Positions 1-13,062 are shown, counted from the first letter of the stretch. The stretch: DNA of 64,000 nt from Dactylonectria macrodidyma (GCA_020744425.1 JAGMUV010000002.1:3268501-3332500); one strand, 5' to 3'. Program-made: numbers and translations. Notes: a model not told the origin generated them from the letters alone.

Positions 1-497
1 GCTTACCTACTCAGTCCTCCCCAAATAGATGGGTTGCCAATCTTTCGCTTGGGCTGCATCATCTACCTCCTTTCATCTCTGAACGACCTTTTTCTGCGAC
101 AGGCCCTTTTTTTTTTTTGGAGGGGGGGTTGCGTACTCGTGTTGCAACAACACTAGAAACGTAACTCACTAACGACGACAATCCATCCCGTCGACCGCTT
201 TCAAGTTGTTCCCTTCGACGAACCCGCTGGCCATCAATAGTTGGAGCAATACCTGGGGCACCTAACCAACCAGCACCAACAGCGAGCCTAAATAAACCCA
301 CCGCCAGACGTCAATTAACGCGCTACACCAAACCCGCCCGATTCATCCACTTCGGATCGACCACCCCCATCCCATTCCTCCCTCTCAACAACAGACTTCG
401 AGAGGCGCTTTGCTTGTATACCGACTCAATACCTGCCCGAACACCGCTCTGCTCGCTCCTCTCGCCAGCTGCGTCTCCCCAAGAACGAGGCTGCGCA
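1..497. other. 5' spacer and probable leader of the She3-like gene
   Basis: No supported gene. It holds a T homopolymer at about 107-118 and pyrimidine-rich stretches leading into the start codon at 498, as is common in fungal promoters and leaders. Short open frames on both strands have no recognisable content. Confidence 0.6.
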
Positions 498-1962
498 ATG
501 GTGCGAAACCGCCTCCAGAAGAAAGACTTTGCCATCCACAAGGACACCGTCAACGGTATGCTCCCCCTCGCACTTCCACAGTTCCACCACCTCCCAGCTG
601 CGTCTGCCCACAACTCAGCTCTGCATTTCGTGCATGCCAGAATTGTCTCCCCCCAATCCTTGAAACTGCTCCCCACAATTCCCACAGGCCGGCCGCAGCC
701 TCCGGCGCCTGTTTCGTCCATCGATCTGTTTTCACCTCACGTCAGCCTTGCGCTAGGTCTTTTTCTCCCGCGATTCGTTGCTGATCTAGAACCTCGCAGC
801 TGCGACAAGGAACTCCGAGCTACATGGTCAGCCCCAAAAGACTCTGACTCCTACATCCAACGGCATCATCAACAGCATGAAGGGTCGCGCGCCTGCCTCC
901 TACAAGCCGGGCCTGGCGAGGTCTAGCACCATTCGAAGCGTGCCGAGCTTTGAAGGCTCCGAGTCCAGTCCCGATAGCAAGCACAGTGCCTTCTCCAGCA
1001 GCGTCAACAGCAACACAAGCGGCATGTCCGCCGCCGACGGCAGCCAACACTCCAGAACCCCCCCGGCGGTTAGGTTAAGACCCGACGCGATCAACGACAC
1101 GCCCACACGCTGGAACACGTCCGCCGCAAGGGTGGTAGAGCCAAGCCCTGAACCGGAATCCTCCATGGCGTCCGAGGGCGGAGAACAGGTCGACGGCCAA
1201 TGGGACGCGGCAATTGGCAAGGCCGGGCTGGGCAAGACTGGCCGCGTAATCAACAAACTCGTGAGCGACAATGAGGCCCTTAAACGAGACATCAAGATCG
1301 AGCGGTTACGCGCAGAGGAGTCAAAGCTGGCCGCTAAACTCGTCGAGGACAAAATGGAGCGGACCATTAGCGACTACGAAAGCCGACTGTTGGAGGCCAA
1401 TGTGACAAAGACATTGCTATCTAGGAAAGAACGACAAGTCGAGACTTTGACGGCAAATGTCGAAGTGGAAAAGAAGAAAACCCTCAGCGCCCTAGATCGA
1501 GAGAGGGGCTGGAAGGAAGAAATGGACAAGATCAAGGCTGAGACCACGATCCAAGTGGACGAGGCAACCACTTACGCACAGATGATGGAGGGTCGTTACA
1601 ATGCCATCTCCTCACATTGGCGAGACCAAGGTGACGAGGTCAAGCGGGCGACGTCCAAAATGCACATTCAGATCAAGGAGCTGGTCGAGGAGCGAAAGAA
1701 GGACGACGACAAGATCCAGACGCTGAGAGAACTATGCGATCAGCAGGATGGCAATATCAAGCAGCTGAGGCACGAAAAGGAAGAGATCGCGCGCTTGTTT
1801 GAAGAGTACAAGAAGGCTCAGGAGGATGCCCTCAAGGACATCAAGATCAACGCCAAGAGGAGGGAGGAAGAGCAACAACAGGTCCTCAACGAGTCAAAAG
1901 AGGCTCTTGCCAAGTTGAAGTGGGCACTGAATGTCAAGAAGACCGTCAAGGGAGCAAAATGA
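498..1962 (+). CDS. She3-like coiled-coil protein (SWI5-dependent HO expression protein 3 family)
   Basis: Model: join(498..555,800..1962), 406 aa. The first exon encodes MVRNRLQKKDFAIHKDTVN and splices in phase 1 to the acceptor at 798-799. The second exon is then open through SNGIINSMKGRAPASYKPG to the stop, which is better than starting at the internal ATG at 877. Residues 1-140 are Ser/Thr-rich and disordered. From about residue 150 (GKTGRVINKLVSDNEALKRD) to the end there is almost continuous charged heptad-like coiled coil, including LLSRKERQVETLTANVEVEK. Known of the family: yeast She3 is the adaptor between type V myosin and the RNA binder She2 in mRNA and ER transport, and filamentous ascomycetes carry a related protein of this length with the GKTGRVI...LKR block. 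I infer a cytoplasmic transport or scaffold role. The exact function in moulds is not evident from sequence. Family call is by memory of the pattern. Confidence 0.72.
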
Positions 1963-3547
1963 GCGCTTTGACGGAACTTGCGCGAAAACACACTGCTTCC
2001 ACCTCACCTAGCAGATAGTCTCGGGCCCTTACATCCGAGACCGGGACCCAAATACGCCCCCTCCCGATGGGTTTTCAGCTTTCTGTTCCACAGAATGGGC
2101 CTCAACCTCGACCACCTCTTCACCGACAACCGCTTCGCCTCTTGACCAACTTCTCGCTTGCGTCTGCACACGGACGCTACTATATGCGTCCTGCTGGACC
2201 TGTCACTACTTACGACTGCTGCCAACATCTTGATACCACTCTCTTGTAACCGCTTGATTTTTGTGTGCCTTGATCGGATAGATGGATCGGAAGTTTCCCG
2301 GATTGGATACGACTGTTTTTTTTTCTTTGTATTTTCCTCTTCTATCTAACTACATGTCTCGAGGATGGCAGATACTAGGGGGCGCTATCGGCGTTGTGTG
2401 AGTGTCCAATCTTTTAAGGGGCACCCAAGGAGGCTTCAAAAACGGGTTTCTCCAGGGGTGCTGTGATTGTGCAAAATCACTTTGAGACAAAGCACCGTGG
2501 CGAAACAAACATACAACAATTAGAGAGATTGATTTGACGAGAATCATGTACTGACCCAAAGTTGCCTCTTTTTTGACGGCTTTGGAGAAAGTGGGATACT
2601 TTAGTTCCTTATGAATATAATGTTTGGGTGTCTCTTCTCTTCACTCTTCAAAATCAACGAGGTTGCTCCATCCCTGACTTCCATGTGTAGATACCTTGCT
2701 TAATCTAATCATGTTCAGGCGGAAACCTTCTCGTGGTGTTCTTTCCGTTGTGTTAGTTTGTTTTTTGTTCGTGTTTGTGGACCATGCCCTTCATCGGGTT
2801 CTTGAGAGACAAATCGAAGGCAGTGGCAGAGTTTGGACACACCTCAGAGTGCCATAGTGCTATGAAGCTCTTTACAGTACGGGAACTCAGGTGTTGTGGT
2901 GCTTGCTCAACGTGAGATGTTCCATGAGTCGTTTTTCTCGGCTGGGTGCGTGGTAGTGCAAAGCTCCGAGGCAGTGGGGCAGCCAGCGATTTTTGAGGCT
3001 CAAGATTCCCTCCTCTGTCCCTAGCCATTACACGAGGTGGCGTACATACGCATACCCGTCCAAAACTTCATGCACTCACTTACTTCATGTAAATAGGGAT
3101 AGATACACGTGCGAATGATGGCCGTCATCTGTTCCGTTTCCGTGAATCAATGATAAGTCGAGGCTGTGTGTTTATCACCATTCGCCAACACCGCAACCTC
3201 AATCTTCCACAAAACAAGATTCGCCGCAAAATTGTTATGATCTACCCGAGTAAGCCGGCAGGCACGTTTCTCAATCACCCACCGTTTTCCCCTTCATTAC
3301 CGTCCTCAAAACCCTTCATGGATCTATATTTGCCAGGTGCTGCCGGGAGGCGCGCTACAGCGGGTGCCTGCCTGCTTCCCTTCCCTTCTGCGCCTTCCTG
3401 TTTGGCGGGCACCTGGCAAACATCTGGCAAGCACCCGGCTCGTTGGGGAGGATATTTCAACAAGAGAGGGCACACACCGAAAATTCTTCTCTTTTCTCTT
3501 TCCCCACAGATTCGTCGTCTTCTAAACACCACCAACAATATCGAGAC
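1963..3547. other. Spacer between the She3-like and five-exon genes
   Basis: Contains the 3' region of the upstream gene, including a T-rich stretch near 2317-2345, and the promoter/leader of the next gene. Small open frames on both strands show no conserved pattern. No RNA gene or repeat seen. Confidence 0.6.
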
Positions 3548-6500
3548 ATGGACGAATTTGTCGAATTTTACGTCGCCTGCAATCCCCCTCTTCTGGCACA
3601 CGGTGTTGCGGAAGTGGTTGCCCATGTTCGCGAGGCACCAATTTCGGTGAGAAATTCACGTTATCTTGGGCAACAGTTGAATTAACATCAATCAGGAGCA
3701 TGTCATAGAAATTCTTTATGAACCAGAAATTCCATATTTCAAGGTGATCACGGCAAACAAGCACAAGGAGGAGGTTTCGACTCTGATCGAGTCCTACTTG
3801 GAGGAACGACTTGAAGCAGAAACTGACATCATCGACGAGAGACATGCCGAAATTCTTGACACTAAGGGGGATGGCCTGCAACCCCGACCCGATGTTGACA
3901 TTATCGTCGAAAACCCCTCAGTCATTCCGTGGTCATTGTATCACCAACAGCAGGCGAATACAAGCAATTACGACGAGTACCGTTTTCCCATGCCTCTTGA
4001 GGATTATCCATACAAGTCTGTTTGGCGAGGGCTTGAGAAGTTCAACAATCTCTCGATCTCTGATCTTCTCTCTATGTACGATTTTCTGTGGCCTCGCCCT
4101 ACCCCGACCTCTGGCTTGCAGAAATTCAGTCAACATTTTGGGTGGGACTTTACTCATAATATGCGAGGAAACATCGTATACATGGGGAGCAGGAAGTCGT
4201 CGGAGTGCCTGAAAAATGCTACTGTCAAACTGGACAACCTGTTAGCCTTCCAGGTAACCACCTCCCGGTCTGCCAACGCGACACTCGTCTTACTGCGTAA
4301 CAGGATTCACTTCGTCTTCATTCCTCCCACATCATCTTTACAGAAGATGAAGAGATTCTAGAGGTCTCGTACAGATGGTTGACGCATCTTGGACTCGACA
4401 AGTTGACTTATCCCAACATATGCATCTCAGGACGACTGATAGAGAAAATGCCCCTGAGTGGTGCTGCATCAATACGAACGCAAATCACCGACGCCCAGGG
4501 TCATTCAGTGCCAGACAATACTTCCTATCCGATTACGAATAGCACACCCATCCCGTTCGAATCGTCTTTCAGTCCATTTGTCGACTTCACGCACCGAACC
4601 AAACGCCCTGGCTCCCCGCCCGTCCCAGCTCTCAAGCATATGGCAGTCATACCCCCGTCGCATCAAATCGCGCAACCGGCCGCTGTAGCGCCGAGTTCCT
4701 GCAGTGAATCATCGGCATCATTCCTCGAGAGGACGGGAATGCTCGCAGCCACCAGTGCATCTGGAGATATTGATCCTGGAAGAACCAGCATCTCGTGTTC
4801 TGCACTTGCTCATCCACGTGTTTCACTGGAAGACACGAAAAACTCTCGCGATCACAGATCTTGGGTTGAGATGCCGTTGCGATCAAGCAGCGCGGCGAAA
4901 CCTGGTTCATCGCCACATCTACTAAAGCCGCTGGCTTCTGTTGAGGTAGTTGCATCCTGGATCGAAGGTATCGAAACAGCTGGGTTCCAAACACCCCCGG
5001 GGACCATGTCAGAGCTTGAACCGTCTGAAGAGGTCCCGGCTATGACTAATTCAGTACTTTCCTTCAACGGTGGTAATCTCATCAACCTGGAGCCTAATAC
5101 GGAGTCCTCGGTCCCACCTCCCAGCAACGACAAGTCTAGCCTTGGTGTGATCGAGGATCCTGAAAATCTCATCCAGTTTGGAAATTCGTACTCTAATGAC
5201 TCCACAATGGGCATACTGCATGGCATGCCCGAGGAATGCCTTATGGACTTGGAAGTCCCGTCAGGGCTATCCTGTGGGATGTTTAACGTCATGAATCTCC
5301 TTCAAGAACGCGCAAACCTGGCAGACTCGCATGCCATTCCTTTACCAGTCTCAATGAATACACCAAATGAAGATCTGCTGGATAGTGTGGAGGGTCAGAT
5401 CTATACACCAGCCCTCATGGATACGTTCAGTTGGGGGGACGCGACGGTGTCCTCGCCTAACACAACTGGAGGCATTCTACGGACCAACCCGGATAACCAA
5501 GTTGACCTTAATGAAGCCAACCTCAGCAAAATGTCACGCAAGATTGACAGTAAGAGTAAAGAATTGCACCACACAATGGGCCAAAAGGCGGCCTCAAAAC
5601 CCACTCCGACTTGGGCTCATGTTGCCTTCCAGTCAACTGGAAAGACTAGAGATGAGGATACTTTTGGCGCCAATGTCCCTGTCACTAAAAAGAAGCTTAA
5701 GAAAGGCGGACCAGCCTCGAAAACGTCAAAGGTAAGCAGACAGGTCCATCACTTAGACCGGGTTGCGATGCCCAGTTCTACATTGTCGTTGTTGCTAGAC
5801 AACTCTCAAGTCATGTCGTCACTAATCTAAGCTATCAGTCCGCTTTCTCGTCATCTGTCGAGGCTCATGGGGACATGCGGGATGATACAAATGCCCCGAA
5901 CTCCTCAGCTCAGGTGCGAGGAGCTTCGCGGCAGGCATCGACGGAAGACGGGCAGGCTAGAAGAGCGAAGATTGTTCCAGGCCTGGAACCACGGCCAATG
6001 ATTATTGACCAAGCTGGAACGCAAAGCCGACGCGCAAACTCGTCCAAGGTCATTGGCGATATAGAGACCAAAGTCAAGGAGGTCTTCAAGGTCCTTCAGA
6101 TTACACCAGGACAAATTCGACTCGAAGCGAGATTCGGCCGGATCTGCATCAATGACGTGCCTGGCAACAATGTGAATTTGGGAAAAGGCCCATCTTGGGA
6201 TGCTCGAGAGGAGCCCAAGTTTGATGATGATGACCGTATTGGTTTTCAAACCGCGCTCACGACCAACGGCGCTGAGGCCGATATGATACCCGGCATGTTT
6301 CCATCTAAAGGGTTACCATTGGCCCTTTCCGACAAGCAAGTATACTACGATATTACTTGCACCTCCAAGGACAGAGACGATGTCATCGTGATTGAGATCG
6401 ATGGTTCCAACTTCAGTTACGCCTGTCAATCGCCAACTCAAGACTTTCCAGGGGTCTACATCCATTGCGCAAAGCGTGCCTGGGACATTCAGCTTTCTGC

Positions 6501-7133
6501 AAGACGTGTGGGTTTCGGTGAGGTTCCTGAGAACTTTAGGCAGTTCGCTTCATCATTAGTCGAGTCTCTCAGTATTTCGTAAGTATCTGTCCCTCGCACA
6601 AGGCGCTCCAAGCTTGAATGAGTCTAGCTAACTGAGCCAACAGGGCTAGCGAGGGAGGGAAAGTCACCATCGAGACCAAGCCAGACAAAGATGCCAGATG
6701 GGAGATTGCGGGTGCCAACATCCGTCATGTGGCAACGTACCACAGCAGTACGAAAGGCGGCAACTATCTAACCATTACTCTGACTCGGGTCGTACAAAGA
6801 ATCAAGCGATCGAATTACCAAGGGTCTACGATGCCAGTGAGAGCCCCCGGGAAGGAACCTCTATCACAGTGGTTTGAAGCCTCGATTGGATCTACCCAAG
6901 TAGATGACCTACTGCAGGAGAACGCTAGATTGGAATTCGGGGACATAACCTCGTGGACTCCCGAACAGCTAGTTAAGGAACGCATCATCAAGGCACTCTG
7001 CGCCCCAGCCATGAAGATGGTGGCCCAGATGGACCAGATTGGCGGGACAAACCGCAACGGCGAGGGAATGAATTTTGGTCGAGGAGCTTCCGCGTCAGCT
7101 AACAACTCAGGCGGCGACGTTGTATTCTGGTGA
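3548..7133 (+). CDS. Large fungal protein of unknown function (five exons)
   Basis: Model: join(3548..3646,3696..4253,4304..5731,5839..6578,6644..7133), 1104 aa. All four introns (49-107 nt) have GT..AG ends and keep frame. The N-terminal part (residues 1-220, starting MDEFVEFYVACNPPLLAHGV) looks folded, with the aromatic segment DLLSMYDFLWPRPTP. Residues about 300-740 are Ser/Thr/Pro-rich and low in hydrophobic content, probably disordered. The C-terminal third looks folded again, from KVKEVFKVLQITPGQIRLEA through YYDITCTSKDRDDVIVIEID and WDIQLSARRVGFGEVP to about residue 1080. It ends in an Asn/Gly/Ser tail, GGDVVFW. No signal peptide, membrane segment or catalytic motif that I recognise. 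I do not recognise the family. The two-domain layout with alternating beta-like stretches suggests a conserved fungal protein rather than a random frame. Confidence 0.8.
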
Positions 7134-8020
7134 TTCGCGGACACGTACGTCCTGGAACTGGATACGAGCCCGCTACCTCCATTGCTTATTTTTGGGTCTT
7201 TGGAATGGATTATATTTGCAAATGGGAAACTAATCAAGCATACGCCGGTTTGCCTTCTACGTTCGTGAATGAGGATATTTATGGGGTAGTTGAGTCTATG
7301 ATAGGCCGAACGTGGCTTCGAAAAGAGAGATTTGTTTGAATGTCGTTGTGGATCTAGGAGTTTAGATAACGCCCCTTGAGTCTTTCCCATGTCACTCAAC
7401 TATGAGCCCAAAGCCCTTTCAAGACAAAATCTAAAGGGGTGAAACGGAGGATTGACAGTGGCAGCGAGGGGGGCTATCCCTCCGTGGAGTGGACTTGGAC
7501 AGATTAGCGCAATCAATACCGCAAAAGAGGCTAACCTATTCATGCGACACATGAAGATGATTTTATTCATCTGTTCTGTTTCAACACCCCTACTTAAATT
7601 CTAGGGATTGCTTCGTCGAATCTGGATTATAGTCGATCAACGACAGTTAAAACAACGCGTTGTGCGTCCGTATGGATGAACCCAAGTACTTCTCACAATA
7701 CGCATTTCTCATAGTACTCGCGGTGGGGAATAATGGTCACGACAGGTGTTTGCTCCGCTGTAAAGGTGCGCAAATTCACTGGATTTACTTTACTTAGCTG
7801 CCGACGGCCCGCGGCATCCCTCTGCCAAGATGCTAGGGCGATTCCTGGAAATTGCGGGCGGGGAATTTCGAAGCCTGCAAAGGCGTCGATTGACCGAAGG
7901 GATAGATATGGTGCGAAGGAGGAGGAATTGGACTGGAATTGGGATGGTCAAGAGAGAGCCTCTGGGGCATCGATAAGATGGACTTGGAGGGTAGTCACAC
8001 CTCGCAGCATGGACGGCCTG

Positions 8021-8075
8021 GGAATGAAATGGAATGGAATGAAATGAAATGAAATGAAATGAAATGAAATGAAAT
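8021..8075. repeat. Pentanucleotide satellite (GRAAT)n
   Basis: Eleven consecutive five-base units: a mixture of GGAAT and GAAAT for the first four, then seven perfect GAAAT copies (8041-8075). Seen directly in the sequence. Confidence 0.95.
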
Positions 8076-8378
8076 AAAAAGGCATCGTGGAACCAAAGCA
8101 CAACCGATGACACACATCCCACAGTTGATGCTGCCCCGCCAGACGATTCGCCGCGACTGCCATTGATAAGTTAGACTAGCCAATGCCGGACGTCCTCGCT
8201 CATACTCCACGTCTCCGGCTTTGCCGATACGGAGTGGCACGGACTGCGGCACGGGTCGCGCGCGTGGCGGCAGGTAGGCAGGCAGCCCGTACGGCCCGTC
8301 CCGTCAGTGGTGGCTCTCCTGCTTCCTTATTAGCTGCGAGTTTGTTCCTTTCCGCTCATACACGATGGACGCCCGGAT

Positions 8379-8400
8379 GGCCGGCCGGCCGGCCGGCCCG
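8379..8400. repeat. Self-complementary CCGG run
   Basis: About five CCGG tetramers in tandem within a GC-rich stretch. The run is its own reverse complement and could form a hairpin. Confidence 0.85.
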
Positions 8401-8992
8401 GAATGGACAACAACAAACGTCGGCAACGCCCGCCGTCCGCAGTCCGTCCCGTCGGGGATCAGCGGGGTTCAGCGGCATGTGCGAGACCCGGTGTAACTCT
8501 CTGCTAGTGTTCCGTCCGCTTGCCGTGCGGCGCATGCTCCCATTCCGGGGCACTCTATCGCTGCTCAAAATTGTGGCTCCTGGTCTTGCGGGTCAATCCG
8601 GACCTGTGCCGGGTCTGAGATTGTTGTATTACAAAGCGCGTGGCCTGAGAGCTTCGCAGCATGCAAACTACGGACCTGGAGGAGCGGGTGCCAGTAGACA
8701 ACCTATCCTGGCTGTGTTAATAGTTGAAGTTGTGCCTATTAAACACTCAGGGCGCGGCGAGGCCGTCAAGGTGATCACGGCTGACAGCTAACCGAAACAC
8801 AGAAGACGATACCACAGGTAAGAAAGTGTAGAGCGAAGCCGCCATGGGCATGAATGAACACTTGATGTAAAGAAACCTACCACCATAGCGTCCCAACAAT
8901 GTGGCATCCCTCAAACGCCTCTAAGGTTCTCTCGACTGCCTTGGAGCCGCCGCCTCGACCACCCCAAGGCAACATTCCGTACTCTCGTTCCC

Positions 8993-9060
8993 TGATGCCC
9001 CGATGTCCAATACCCGATGCCCGATGCTCGATGCTCGATGCCCCAATGCCCCGATACCCA
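8993..9060. repeat. Degenerate CGATGCC-type minisatellite
   Basis: About eight variants of a 7-9 bp unit (CGATGCC, CGATGCT, CAATGCC and CGATACC forms) in tandem. Intergenic, about 170 bp beyond the stop of the minus-strand transcription factor. Confidence 0.8.
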
Positions 9061-9232
9061 ACTGACAGCTCGGCCCTCAAACGCCCATGCGTATCACTAT
9101 GCTGAATATGGGAATGGAATGATGAAGGAACCTCCTTTCCAAAGAAATCGTCTTCTAATAGCCCTAATCCCAGATCAACCCGGCCCACGTCATCCACTCC
9201 ATTTCTTCGTTCCAAGGGTCATGCCACCTCTT

Positions 9233-11928
9233 TCAATCGTCCAAGCGGTATAACAACCGAATCATGGTCCAACACGAGTTCGCCGTCGAATCTATCTTTT
9301 TCATATCACGTAACCAATCCAGATACAAGTTTGCCGTCTCGGTAGCGTCCACGTCAAAGTTCTGCCCGCACAGCGTCGATCGAATTCGCAGCAGCATCGG
9401 GTGCTGTTGAGATATGTGTAGTAGTATCAAAATCCCAAAAAGGTTTTGAGACCAGAAGAACGTGAGGGGCACCAGTCGCTTGTTGGTGCAAGGTGGCGAG
9501 AGCGCGATGGGCCACTTGAGCGAGGCCTTGAGGCACTCGGCTGCCCCGTCCGCATCATCGCTGGTCATGCTGCCTGGGTGGTGCAGGGCCTTGAACACAC
9601 AGGGTCGGTAGATGAGATACTTGGTATAATAGTATCGGCTTCGAAGAAGCGCCACTTGGATGTCGGCGGCATACGGGTAGCTCATCGGTGCCGTGTCGAG
9701 GTCCGTTGAAAAGATACTAGGATACGCCGACGCAAAATCGTGGTGGGATGATGGGTCTGCAAACGCCGTCATCTGGTCATCCTGCCACCGGAGCTGTGCT
9801 GGTAGCATGCCTCGCCACTGGTCCAGTTGCGCGGCGAGCTGCTTCACAGTGGCCAAGTTACCACTAGATGATCCGCTGAATGACCCAAACCCGGGAAACG
9901 CTATGGGAGAGCTCGCTCCCATCGCTACAAATGAGTTAGCATGTCTCCACAGCATCGACGTGACGAACGCGTCAGAAATTTGTCACGGGGCGGATACTGA
10001 CAAGTGTTGAGGGTGTTGTGGGAGTTAGCACAGAGTCGCCGGAGGACTATCTGAGATCCAAAGTAGTCCTGGAAATGCGACGTCTGGTTGCCAATATAGT
10101 CGTCGTTGGTGATGGGTCCGTTAAACTCGGGGAGACCAACAGTCTCGCCCAACTTTTCGAGTCCGGTCAAGGGTGCCCCAAACTCCATGTGAAGATATCT
10201 GTCCTAACTATTAGCCGAGAATCGCGAGTCCAGTGGAACATCCATACGTCTCCATAATTGAACAGTGCCAGTATGCCCGTCGAATCAGGTCACCTCGGGC
10301 GCCATGTAGTTCATCGGGTTTGCTGCACCAGTTAGAAAACCCAAATTCAAGTTGGGGGGCTTCTGAGTCAGGGTTGTTTCGTACGTAGTGACCAATGCTT
10401 GGCAAGCCGAAGATGCCAGTGCTGTCATTCGCCAGGTTTCCTATCCCGTATTAACAAATAATCTTGGAGAAGAGTGACAATATCACACTTACGACGGCCT
10501 GACCACAGCTTGCAAAATACAGTGCGGCGAGTGCAAGCATTTGCACGTTTTCAAGGCTGACTTCTGTCAATGCAAAGCCCATTCTTCTCCGTGCTTCGTT
10601 GAAGTATGTTATTCCTGGGGGACGATCAATAGTACCGCTCTTGATGCCCGATGGCCGCCCCTTGTAGACGGAGACGGGTGCTTCCGCGGCTGTGAGGGCA
10701 ACTTCCCCCAACGCGAACACGAGCAAGACGAGGGTGGAAGCGGCACCTTCCTGGAAGCCATTGTTGATTATCGAGGTCAGGGTGTTGGAACTGAACCACT
10801 GTCGATCCATGATTGGGTAGAAGAAGTTGAAAGTATCGAAGTATCCCTTGCTCAGCCGCTGCATCGTCTCCCAATCAATGCTCGGCGAGCTCAGGTTGAG
10901 GCCCTGAGAAGAGCCCGCGTAATGCAGTGGCACTTGCAATGGGTTGATGTTTGGCATTCCTATGGGCTGAATGCCGTCGGTGGGCAACGTGGTCATTGAG
11001 TCGCGGATTCCTTCTGGCAAGGAGAAGATGTCGTGGTCGGTCAGCGGTGACCGAGGCTTTTGCCCCATATTGTCGAACATTTGGCGAATGGCAGGCCATT
11101 CCAGCATTTTCGAAACCGAGGAGTCATAGCGATAGCCTCCAGGTTGCGTCGCCGGTGAGTTGCTGGACGGGCCAGAGGTTGCTAGATGGGACTCCTGGCC
11201 ATTGTCAGGATCGTCAAAGAGCGGGGTGCCTGATTGATAGCCGCTGGGTGCCTGAGATGTATCAAAAGGCGGCGGCAGCGACGTCTGTCCCCTGCTCAGA
11301 ATATCTATTTTGCTCTCGACGATCTTGAGGCGGTCTAGAATCTCTACAAGTGTTCTGTCTTTCCTGCCGGGAGTTAAACAACTGATGTGATTAGGTGCAA
11401 GTCGCAAGCGAGCTGCTCATGACGGAACTGCCAAAGAGCCACGGCCTGATCATGAACTGATTCCATGCTGACTTGGTGCGAGGGGTTTGGTGTACATACT
11501 TTGTCGGTTGAGGTTCTCGGTATCGACATTCGAGCTTGAACTTTTGGCACGTCCCGCATTTGGGCCGCTGTTCATCGCATCTCTGCTTCCTGTTGCGACA
11601 CGTCTCACAGGCCTTGGTTCTGTCAGCTCAAAGTCCTGGGTAAGTCGTTGAGTAGTCGATGGACGCAAAGGAAGGTCGAGACCAAGAGTCAGAAGAATCT
11701 TGTCGAGTATCACTCCCAAGGGGGGTGGTCCGTGAGAATCTGACGGCGGTCGGGCACCGGAGACGGATCATGGTAACGGGAACACGGTAACGGGAACACG
11801 AGCAACAACAAACTGAACACAATGAAAAAGCGACTCACCTGGGCAGCAATAGCACCGCGTTCCTTCCGAATCGCTGAAGAACCGGGCCCAGGAGACTGTG
11901 TGCTGGATGGAGGTGGCCCTGCGTCCAT
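9233..11928 (-). CDS. Zn2Cys6 fungal-specific transcription factor
   Basis: Model on the minus strand: 11928..11839, 11612..11500, 11363..10493, 10440..10385, 10322..10248, 10198..10002, 9924..9233; 697 aa with six introns that all keep phase. Exon 2 supplies the binuclear zinc cluster with six cysteines at residues 32, 35, 42, 49, 52 and 59 (spacing CX2CX6CX6CX2CX6C, ACETCRNRKQRC at the start). A short leucine-containing linker/coiled coil follows (KKDRTLVEILDRLKIVESKI, about residues 67-86), as expected for dimerisation. The middle and C-terminal parts match the fungal-specific TF domain pattern, with AYWHCSIMETYLHMEFGAP near the centre and RSRYYYTKYLIYRPCVFKAL later. Family knowledge: such proteins bind CGG-containing DNA in the nucleus. 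The target genes are not evident, and no pathway cluster surrounds it. The zinc cluster falls entirely in a 113-nt exon, so models that skip this exon would lose it. Confidence 0.9.
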
Positions 11929-13007
11929 AGTGGGGAGGGCAAGGCATCAAGAGTGCTCGCATGTGAGTGCGATGGGTGTACAGTGGTTTCAGACAGCACT
12001 CCCAAACAACAGGAAATCCTAGGAGTGACAGGTTTCTTGCATTGGCGAAGTAGCCCGGTGGTGGACTATGAGGCTGGCTGGTTAGCCTCGCCTGAGGGAG
12101 CGGACGGCCGGCGAGGCGAGACAATAAATAAGAGGGGGTGGAAGGGAGGGAAGGGACAACAAGATGTACGAGGCGACCTGGGGCGCAGGCACGAAGCGGG
12201 ATGGGGCGAATGGGATGATTGGGGGGGTTGGCAGGCGGTTCTCAAAGACGCCTCATGTAGGGAGTAGGATGAGCAGGCTCGTGGGCGAGGATGTCGCGAG
12301 CTAGCAGGTGCTGGAGGATGGTGATAATGGCGGGCGACTAGGGTTGCCTCGATGTTGGGAGCAAACACGACATCTCGGTCCGGAGAGTGTTTTTTTGAGC
12401 GCGGAGGGAGAGAAGGACACAGAAAAGATTCGTAAAATGGGACTGGCACGACTGAACTGAACTCGGCCGGAGCCAAGTCCGCCTCCGATGAGAGTCGAGT
12501 CGAAAGGATGACCCAGGCGTGTCAATTGACAAGACGAGGCTCCCAAACTTGCAGTCTCAAAGCAGTTGACACTCTATCGCCGCCCGAGGGCACGTCCCGC
12601 GCTGTGACCAGTCGGAGGAGGCGAGAAAGTGGAGGGCATCGAGAGTTGACGTCCGGACATGTCCCTCGTTGTGACGAGCCGAAGTAAAGATGAGAGGCGG
12701 CGGCTGCATACATACTTGCCCAGGTACAGCACGTACACCCCACTGTAACCCATCCCATCCACACACCCAGCCTGGAAGACAAGTCCGTCCACCAGGGGAA
12801 TAGGAACAGGAACAGGAACATGGTGCTCTTGAGGGCACGGCGTCGCCTCATATCGGCCGCATCGCCCAGTCCCAGCCGTGACCAGTTACCTGAGACCTAG
12901 ACGCGCCAGGCCAGTCCTGAGGTACCGTACGCGGGAAGGACAGCGTACACAGATCTAAGGCGTTTGTCGTCTTAGGTACGTCATAGGTATGTCATTTTGG
13001 CTCTCTT

Positions 13008-13062
13008 TTTCTCTGGAGAGTCGTCTTGCCGTTTCTCTCTTTCTCTTTCTCTCTCTCTTAAG
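13008..13062. repeat. CT-rich low-complexity tract
   Basis: Mostly TCTCTTT/CTCTCT units, interrupted once by a GAGAGTCGTCTTGCCG segment. Such pyrimidine tracts are frequent in fungal promoters and leaders. Confidence 0.8.

Larger units (their letters stand above)
7134..9232. other. Spacer between the five-exon gene and the 3' end of the Zn2Cys6 gene
   Basis: No supported gene. Contains a GAAAT satellite (8021-8075), a CCGG run (about 8379-8400) and a short degenerate minisatellite (8993-9060), listed separately. Open frames such as 8183-8791 are GC-driven and have no recognisable domain. Confidence 0.6.

Noticed and set aside
877..879. Internal ATG as start of the She3-like protein
   Set aside because: A phase-correct upstream exon (498..555) adds a conserved-looking N-terminus, and the frame is open upstream of 877.
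8183..8791. Open frame of 202 codons (+)
   Set aside because: Long because the DNA is GC-rich and stop-poor. It contains a CCGG run and Ala/Arg-rich composition typical of non-coding frames.
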